Source: Methanoculleus bourgensis MS2 (lineage in GTDB: Archaea; Halobacteriota; Methanomicrobia; Methanomicrobiales; Methanoculleaceae). Taken from it: 64,000 nt of DNA. The stretch is from assembly GCF_000304355.2 (NCBI RefSeq), contig NC_018227.2, positions 1,178,001-1,242,000 on the forward strand, read 5' to 3'. Below are positions 54,106-64,000 of the stretch, piece after piece. Position numbers and translations under genes: made by a program. Position 1 is the stretch's first letter. Every line of letters starts with the position of its first letter. The notes below the pieces were generated by a model. It saw only the letters and a list, made by a program, of their open reading frames with translations, was not told the origin of the DNA and did not search any database.

Positions 54106-55011
54106 CTATCCCCCATCCCCAAGCACCCTCTGCTTCTGGACCGCCACTTCCTCGTCGGTGAGGACCCCCTCTTCCCGCAACAGGGCTAGCCGTTCGAGGA
54201 GGTCAACGACCTCCTCCGGCGACCGGGAATGTGAAGAATTGCCTCTCTCGCCCCCGCCGTTCTTCTGAATCTCCTCCAGGAAGGCCGAGGAGAGGACGCC
54301 GGCTGGGAGGGCGAACATACCGATACCGAGGAGCGCGATGAGCCCCCCGAGTGCCTTGCCGAGGGGCGTAACCGGGAAGACGTCCCCGTAGCCCACGGTC
54401 GAGAGGGTTGCGACGGCCCACCACATGGCGGTGGGGATGTTTGCGAAATCATCGGGCTGCACATCGTGCTCGACAAAGAACATCAGGCTCGATGTGATGA
54501 CAACCAGGAGCACGAGGATGAAGATCAGCACCCCGATGACGTGCACCTGTGCCTTCATGACCCGGCCAAGCAGCTTCAAGGCGTACGAGTACCTGCTGAT
54601 CTTTAAGATCCGGAAGACCCGAAGCAGCCGGAGCGCCCGCATGATCCGCAGGTCGAGCGGGATGAACATCGGCAGGAAGAACGGCAGTATCGCCAGGAGG
54701 TCGATGATCGCGAGAGGGGTCGCGGCGTATCTGAGCCGCCCGAGAACGGGGTTCGCGTAGTCCGGGTTTGCAGTGCAGGTCCAGAGACGGAGGAGGTATT
54801 CGACGGTGAAGACCGCGACGGAGAAGATATCAAATGCCTGGAAGAACGTGGCATGGGGGATATACAGCCCCTCAACCGATTCGAGGATCACGGCAATGAC
54901 GTTTGCCACGATCAGCATCAGGATGCATACGTCGAGAATCCGGCCCGCCCCGGGTTTTTCTGGGTCCGCCTCGAGGAGATGATAGATCGTTTCTTTGTTC
55001 AGGCGGTGCAT
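54106..55011 (-). CDS. voltage-gated-type potassium channel with SHOCT tail
   Basis: A 301-residue six-helix channel. The S4 helix has regularly spaced arginines (RIMRALRLLRVFRILK, about 122-137), the selectivity filter is TVGYGD (about 205-210), and the pore helix precedes it. The last 35 residues (DLLERLALLREEGVLTDEEVAVQK) form a SHOCT oligomerisation domain. The ATG at 55011 is preferred over one three codons upstream. Confidence 0.92.
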   Translation of the reverse strand: MHRLNKETIYHLLEADPEKPGAGRILDVCILMLIVANVIAVILESVEGLYIPHATFFQAFDIFSVAVFTVEYLLRLWTCTANPDYANPVLGRLRYAATPLAIIDLLAILPFFLPMFIPLDLRIMRALRLLRVFRILKISRYSYALKLLGRVMKAQVHVIGVLIFILVLLVVITSSLMFFVEHDVQPDDFANIPTAMWWAVATLSTVGYGDVFPVTPLGKALGGLIALLGIGMFALPAGVLSSAFLEEIQKNGGGERGNSSHSRSPEEVVDLLERLALLREEGVLTDEEVAVQKQRVLGDGG

Positions 55012-55160
55012 GATTACCATCTGGAGAGTGCAAAAAGCCTCTTTTGGTTAGCAGAGATCGTATTTATTTTGAGAGGATGGAGGGGGTTGGATCGGTCTTT
55101 AGAATGACCACGAGGAAGAAACGGATCGTTAATATCACCCGGCAGTAAACAAGGGTAGAT

Positions 55161-55475
55161 ATGCCTGCAAAGAGCGAATTTGGCAGGGGTTTTATCATCA
55201 ACCTGATGCTGCTTTCACGACACTTCGGCCTGCCTCCAGAGAAGGCCTTCTACGGCGCCGCCGACCACCTCACCGACCTCGTCGTCCCGGAGCAGTTCCG
55301 GGGGACCGAGATCGACGAACTCATCGAGCGCCTCCGCAAGATGGTGATCTGGCACCAACCGGGCATCATGGACAGGGAGGATGCGGCGGATATCCGCAGG
55401 CTCCTCAACCGGATCGGGGTCGCCATCGATACACACCTGGGTATACCAGACCCTGACGCCGGGAAGTACGACTGA
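55161..55475 (+). CDS. conserved hypothetical protein
   Basis: A 104-residue, mainly helical protein (FIINLMLLSRHFGLPPEKAFYGAADHL; RLRKMVIWHQPGIM). I recognise no fold. A TATA-like ATCGTTAATATC is about 40 bases upstream and the ATG is clean. Not coupled to gyrB, which is 270 bases further on. Confidence 0.65.
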   Translation: MPAKSEFGRGFIINLMLLSRHFGLPPEKAFYGAADHLTDLVVPEQFRGTEIDELIERLRKMVIWHQPGIMDREDAADIRRLLNRIGVAIDTHLGIPDPDAGKYD

Positions 55476-55736
55476 CGGGAGCCCCCTCTCCTCCCGTGCC
55501 CCGGGTCGGGACCGCCTGCCGTTCTGTCCGCAGCATGCTCCGTTCCCGCATATCTCTCCCCGCGCGGTCCGGCGTATGCCGGTCCTCACGGGCGTGTCCA
55601 TGAAGTGGGATTGTCGTGTTTCGTACCGCCGGGAACGGCCGGAATAGGGAGATTCTCCGGAGCCATACACTATAAGTGCTTATACGACCAATATATGCTG
55701 TGAGTTTTGCTGCGATTCAGGACGCCGCTCGTTTAG

Positions 55737-60144
<4,408 letters not shown>

Positions 60145-60690
60145 GAACTCCTCTTTCTTGCGCTCGTATTCGCGGCTTTCATCCCGACTGTTTCCTCAAA
60201 ACGCCTCAGCGTGCGGGGCTTCTTCTCCGCAAGGCTCTGTTCTGTGTCTGATTGAGGGTTTTGGCATATTTCAAGGGGTAAATGGCCATGAGGCTCTGCC
60301 TCAGACTAAATGCATGAAAACAGCCTGCTGGATACAGCTCAGGTGCAGGGATAGATCAACTAATGCATCGATTCTAAATTTTCAGACTTTGTTGAACCCC
60401 CGGGGCGGGGGTAATGCGTGGCGATACCTAGCGGGAGGAGCCGTGCCTGGGCGTGAACCTGGGCTTGCGACCGTCCGGAACAAACTGGCAGGAACGTTCT
60501 TTCGAGATCAGAGCCACGCCTCGCAAAGACCATTGCACAACCGTCCCGCCACCTTCCGGTGCCGTGCTTCGTACGGCACCGCCTCCTGACGATCGCGTGC
60601 CTCTGGTGTCGGTGTGTCATAGGGAAGTGAGCCACTCAAAATGAGAAGTTATTTATCCAATAAGAGAAGCTTATGTTACATTGATGAAGC
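60145..60690. other. intergenic region with strong hairpin
   Basis: No supported gene. A perfect 8-bp hairpin GGTGCCGT (60558-60565) / ACGGCACC (60573-60580) with a 7-base loop stands out. The TATA-like GTTATTTATCC at about 60645 serves the next gene. Confidence 0.45.
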
Positions 60691-61260
60691 ATGAAGCAGC
60701 GAACCTACATTATCTGCATTGCTCTGGTGGCAACCGGTCTGGTCCTTGCTCTCGGATTTGGCCTGACATCCGCAAACATGATCGTCCCGGTCGTCGCCGT
60801 CGTCATCGGCATTGGTATCCTCGCTCTCTGCCGCAGCAGGGTGACGGAGGTCACGGAAGATGAGCTCTCCACGATCCTGCACGGGAAGGCGGCGCTCAGC
60901 GCGCTTGAGATAACTATTATCGTCGCCGCGATCGGGTTTGCCATGCTGATGACCTTCTCGTTCACCGGCGGAACCGGATCGACCCTATCCAGGTGCGAGA
61001 ACGGGTCGATCCTGGTCGTCTACGGCGTACTCACCGCCCCTCCGGATCCGGAGTTTCTCTACAAGAACACCTATCTCATCCCCGACCCGGCGGACCTGAC
61101 CATCGACGATCTTGTCGCTCTCGATACGCTGTTTGCGAATGGACACCGTATCCGGGACACCGCCCGCGCATTCGGCGCAGCGCTCGGGGCGGTCACGGTA
61201 CTGCTGGCCGCGCTGTACGGAGCGTTTTTATGGCATTACAACAGGAGATATGGGGCGTAA
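60691..61260 (+). CDS. DUF2178 membrane protein
   Basis: A 189-residue protein with four membrane helices (about 5-24, 27-48, 67-90 and 155-178) and an extracellular loop between helices three and four. Family DUF2178 is typical of archaea and often precedes an XRE regulator, as here (gap five bases). Role unknown, perhaps sensing. Confidence 0.75.
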   Translation: MKQRTYIICIALVATGLVLALGFGLTSANMIVPVVAVVIGIGILALCRSRVTEVTEDELSTILHGKAALSALEITIIVAAIGFAMLMTFSFTGGTGSTLSRCENGSILVVYGVLTAPPDPEFLYKNTYLIPDPADLTIDDLVALDTLFANGHRIRDTARAFGAALGAVTVLLAALYGAFLWHYNRRYGA

Positions 61261-61265
61261 ATTCG

Positions 61266-61499
61266 ATGAAGAACAGGATCAAGGTCTTTCGCGCGATGCA
61301 CGACATGACCCAGGAGGAACTCGCCAACAGGATCCGGGTCACCCGGCGGACGATCAACTCCATCGAGCGGGGGAAATACAACCCCTCCATTGAGGTCGCC
61401 TACAAGATCGCGAAAACCTTCGGCGTCACCATCGAGGAGGTCTTCTGCTTTGAGGATGACGAGAACGAGGATGCGGGGCAGGACGATGATCCTCTGTGA
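61266..61499 (+). CDS. XRE-family transcriptional regulator
   Basis: A 77-residue single-domain regulator. The helix-turn-helix is TQEELANRIRVTRRTINSIERGKYNPS (about 13-39), followed by an acidic tail. It sits between DUF2178 and the ABC genes, overlapping the ATPase start by 14 bases, so it probably controls its own operon. Confidence 0.93.
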   Translation: MKNRIKVFRAMHDMTQEELANRIRVTRRTINSIERGKYNPSIEVAYKIAKTFGVTIEEVFCFEDDENEDAGQDDDPL

Positions 61500-62397
61500 C
61501 CACCTGACCAAGGTCTATGGCGGCGTCCCGGCCGTGGACAACCTCTGCCTTGAGATTCCGACCGGCGAGGTCTTCGGGCTGCTCGGCCCGAACGGCGCCG
61601 GGAAGAGCACCACCATCCTGATGCTCGTCGGGCTCATCCAGCCGACGTCGGGCGCCTGCTCCATCGACGGGATTGAGGTTGCTACCCACCCGATCGAGGT
61701 GAAGAGAAAGATCGGCTACATGCCCGAAGACGTCGGGTTCTACGCCGATCGCACCGCCGAGGAGAACCTCGACTACGCGGCGAGGTTTTACGGGCTCAGC
61801 GAGGACGAGCGGAGGAGGCGGGCGAGCGACCTCCTCACCCTTGTCGGGCTGGACGGTGTCAGGACAACGGTCGGCGGCTACTCGAAAGGGATGCGGCAGC
61901 GCCTCGGCCTCGCCCGGGCTCTCATCAACGATCCCGCCGTCGTCATCCTCGACGAACCCACGGCAAACCTCGACCCCCGGGGGGTCCTGGACTACCGCCG
62001 GATTGTCAGGGACCTTGCCGGCCGGGGGACGACCGTGCTCGTCTCCTCGCACATCCTCTCGGAGGTGAGCCGGGTCTGCACCTCGGTCGGCATTCTCGCA
62101 CGCGGAAAACTCATCGCGTCCGGCGACCGGGATACACTGTTGCGTTCCGCGATGCAGGACGGGGTGATCATCAGCGTTGAAACCCGGACCCCGATGCCCC
62201 GGTTCGCCAGCCCGGATATCCTCTCCGCGGAGTTTTCACAGGACGCCTGTTCCGCCCGGATCGTCGCGGGAAAGGATATCAGCGACCATATCGCAGAGAC
62301 CCTGTATGCCAAAGGCATCATCCCCCGCCGGCTGGCGGTCGAGAAACCCGACATGGAGGAGACCCTGCTCTCGTATTACGTGGAGGAGACCGTATGA
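61486..62397 (+). CDS. ABC transporter ATP-binding protein
   Basis: A 303-residue ATPase of the ABC-2 exporter type. Walker A GPNGAGKST (about 35-43), signature YSKGMRQRL (about 131-139), Walker B VVILDEPTANLDP (about 151-163). The ATG at 61486 overlaps the regulator gene; the upstream frame is Arg/Ser-rich and rejected. It pairs with the permease that follows. Confidence 0.93.
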   Translation: MILCDHLTKVYGGVPAVDNLCLEIPTGEVFGLLGPNGAGKSTTILMLVGLIQPTSGACSIDGIEVATHPIEVKRKIGYMPEDVGFYADRTAEENLDYAARFYGLSEDERRRRASDLLTLVGLDGVRTTVGGYSKGMRQRLGLARALINDPAVVILDEPTANLDPRGVLDYRRIVRDLAGRGTTVLVSSHILSEVSRVCTSVGILARGKLIASGDRDTLLRSAMQDGVIISVETRTPMPRFASPDILSAEFSQDACSARIVAGKDISDHIAETLYAKGIIPRRLAVEKPDMEETLLSYYVEETV

Positions 62398-63446
62398 CCG
62401 CGAACGGACTTGCGATCATCGCAGGCAAGGAGTTCTCCGATCATCTCCGGAGCCGGCGGTTCCACCTCCTCTTCGGGATCCTGATCGTCATCGCCGCCGT
62501 CGGCATGATCACCGGGGCGGTCCAGTACTCAAAAGACCTCGCCGATTACAACTCGCTCCAGGTGATTGCGCAGGATGACCCGACGCTCGCCGGCACCCTG
62601 GCCGGACTGAACCCCTCTATCCTCTCGGCGTATTCCCAGATGGGCGGCCTGATGGCCATTATCGGCGTGGTGCTCGGGATCGCGATGGGGTTTGACCTGG
62701 TGACCCGGGAGAAAGAGAGCAAGTCCTTAAAGAGTCTGCTTGCCTATCCGGTGTTCAGGGACGAAGTGATCAATGGGAAAGCCCTCGGAGGAGTCGGGGC
62801 AATCGCGCTTGCGATGGGCGTCGTCCTGGTCGTCTCCCTCGCGGTTATGACCCTGTTCGGCATCGTCCCGGACCTCGACGAACTGGTACGCATCCTGGTC
62901 TTCGGGGTAGCCTCGTTCCTCCTCGTCTTCACGTTCTTTGCCCTCGCGCTCCTGATGTCGACGGTCTCGAAAGACAGCGGGAACGCCCTGCTGTATTCCC
63001 TGATCGTGATGATCGTCCTCACGTCGTTCATCCCGATCTTCGCGTACAGCCCGGTCTACTCGGCTGTCTTCGGCGATCCTCCGGACCCCCCGGGCAGGTC
63101 CACCTACTCGTACCTGCAGGGGTCATCGGCCTATATGGTGACATCGGTCGCGGTTGGATATACATCCGGCGACCCCATAGACCCGGAAGAACTCAAGGAG
63201 TATGAGCGGGCATTGAGAGAGTATATGGCGCAGAAACAGACGATCACCGATATCGTCACGCTCATCTCTCCGACCGGCAACTACCAGGCGATCCTCGGTG
63301 CCGTCTCCCAGCCCGCAGGGGATAACGCCCCGGGATACGGGGATCTCCTAGGTGCCCTTGCGTACAACGTTATCGCCCTGCTTGCAATGCCCGCTGCCTT
63401 CTTCGGGCTCGCTTGGGCAAGGTTCATGCGGGAGGACATCCGATGA
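62394..63446 (+). CDS. ABC-2 type permease
   Basis: A 350-residue permease with a helix near residue 25-45, a large external loop and five further helices. LVTREKESKSLKSLLAYPVFRDEVINGKALGG (about 102-133) is the family's cytosolic coupling region. It overlaps the ATPase by four bases and the next gene by four (ATGA). Confidence 0.92.
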   Translation: MTANGLAIIAGKEFSDHLRSRRFHLLFGILIVIAAVGMITGAVQYSKDLADYNSLQVIAQDDPTLAGTLAGLNPSILSAYSQMGGLMAIIGVVLGIAMGFDLVTREKESKSLKSLLAYPVFRDEVINGKALGGVGAIALAMGVVLVVSLAVMTLFGIVPDLDELVRILVFGVASFLLVFTFFALALLMSTVSKDSGNALLYSLIVMIVLTSFIPIFAYSPVYSAVFGDPPDPPGRSTYSYLQGSSAYMVTSVAVGYTSGDPIDPEELKEYERALREYMAQKQTITDIVTLISPTGNYQAILGAVSQPAGDNAPGYGDLLGALAYNVIALLAMPAAFFGLAWARFMREDIR

Positions 63447-63580
63447 CCGGGTCCGCTTCGTGGCTGGGGAAACCGAGCCTGCTGCTCATAATCCTCCTTG
63501 CCGGCCTGGTGGCAACAACGGTCTCGAATATTGGCGGGAGAGAGGTTGCCGTCTACCTCTGTGGGGCTCGCGGGGCATGA
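63443..63580 (+). pseudogene. third gene of the ABC operon, truncated
   Basis: An ATG overlapping the permease stop starts a 45-residue frame with a signal-anchor-like helix (LLLIILLAGLVATTV) and then SNIGGREVAVYL, after which it runs into GC-rich sequence and stops. A coupled start but abrupt end suggests a longer membrane or secreted protein cut by the insertion of the element carrying tnpB. Confidence 0.6.
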
Positions 63581-64000
63581 GCGGGAGGGCTCCCTCCGCA
63601 AGGGGGGAGGGGATTCGCGGCGCCCCTTCTTCACTTTCACGGCGCTTGGCTCACCTTAATGTCGGAGGGGGTCAACATGACTTTATCGTATGCTGCGGAG
63701 GTATCAGTACCGGCTGTACCCGACGAAGGATCAGGAACCCCTGATCGCCCAGCACCTTGGGTGCTGCCGGTTTGTGTACAACTGGGCGCTTGCCCGCAAG
63801 AATCAGGCGTACCACGACGAGGGGATCAGCCTCTCCAAGTACGACCTCATGAAGCAGCTTCCGGCGCTCAAAGCGGAGTTGCCGTGGCTGAAAGAGGTCA
63901 ACGCCCAGTCGCTGCAGCAATCGATCCACCACCTTTTCCGTGCGTTCACGAACTTCTTCGAGGGTCGTGCCGAATCACCGACCTTTAAGAAGAAGCATGC
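63575..64000 (+). mobile_element. IS200/IS605-family element (left part)
   Basis: Begins roughly where the truncated gene ends. A near-palindrome GCGGGAGGGCTCCCTCCGC lies at about 63580-63600, as expected of the hairpin ends these elements use instead of inverted repeats. Only tnpB is seen; no tnpA lies upstream. The right end is outside the window. Confidence 0.6.
63690..64000 (+). CDS. tnpB: TnpB-like RNA-guided nuclease of IS605 family, 5' part
   Basis: The ATG at 63690 opens a frame of 103 codons to the window end. RYQYRLYPTKDQEPLIAQHLGCCRFVYNWAL is the TnpB start (helix-turn-helix region), followed by LPWLKEVNAQSLQQSIHHLFRAFTNFFEG. The catalytic RuvC part is beyond the window, so activity cannot be judged. 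Confidence 0.88.
   Translation, partial: MLRRYQYRLYPTKDQEPLIAQHLGCCRFVYNWALARKNQAYHDEGISLSKYDLMKQLPALKAELPWLKEVNAQSLQQSIHHLFRAFTNFFEGRAESPTFKKKH

Overview
The window is from a high-GC methanogenic archaeon, most likely order Methanomicrobiales and close to Methanoculleus. This rests on recognised families, not a database search. Archaeal genes include the primase large subunit PriL, PCNA, Alba, ribosomal protein S17e, Pth2, archaeal TruD, an archaetidylinositol-phosphate-synthase-like enzyme, a ThiN-type thiamine-phosphate synthase and TATA-box promoters. Methanogen-type genes include an F420-type LLM oxidoreductase, DUF2115, ribulose-monophosphate enzymes, HypD and a Co/Ni ECF transporter. 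Gyrase is of the bacterial type, as is usual in these methanogens.

Layout. 1-5.8 kb: a GNAT protein with a small partner gene, two tandem DUF1538 membrane proteins, a hexulose-phosphate synthase/RraA-like fusion, an F420-type oxidoreductase and DUF2115. 6-10.6 kb: a minus-strand run thiN, rps17e, dapA, dapB, ferredoxin, asd, alba (lysine/threonine precursors plus housekeeping), preceded by an HD protein. 11-16.5 kb: priL-pcn, divergent from rlmE-moaA, then an M20 peptidase. 16.6-24.8 kb: a surface-glycan island (multi-pass glycosyltransferases, flippase-like protein, methyltransferase, GT2, WecB, polyprenyl-phosphate GT2-GtrA, GT39), AT-richer from about 16.6 to 22.1 kb. 26-31.8 kb: an accessory stretch after a tRNA-Arg. 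It holds two near-identical ferredoxin genes, each followed by a copy of a strongly structured small-RNA candidate, an HD hydrolase, a C39-peptidase pseudogene split by an 822-bp element, and a Gdx/SugE exporter. 31.8-48.4 kb: mostly core metabolism (M42 peptidase, aminotransferase, hexuloisomerase, ferritin-like protein, FKBP, radical SAM, HypD, tRNAs, lipid and riboflavin enzymes, truD-pth2), with a decayed HEPN/MNT pair at 36-37 kb. 48.7-55.5 kb: membrane proteins, a geranylgeranyl reductase, cbiMNOQ and a voltage-gated-type K+ channel. 55.7-60.1 kb: gyrBA. 60.7-64 kb: DUF2178, an XRE regulator and an ABC exporter, then a gene cut short next to an IS200/IS605-family tnpB that runs off the window.

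Two patterns cross the window. First, a MITE-like family (ends near TGGACCATTTCACC, inserted at TA within CTAG/CTAC) occurs at least eight times. It splits one gene and supplies the stop codons of two others. Second, two apparently intact genes (ferredoxin at 7.5 kb, geranylgeranyl reductase at 49.8 kb) lack a usable start, each explainable by one missing base. The strongest candidate for something undescribed is the pair of ~150-nt RNAs at 27.72-27.87 and 31.55-31.70 kb. They share an 81-nt identical core and a conserved 10-bp closing helix, and each sits behind its own TATA box just after a ferredoxin gene.
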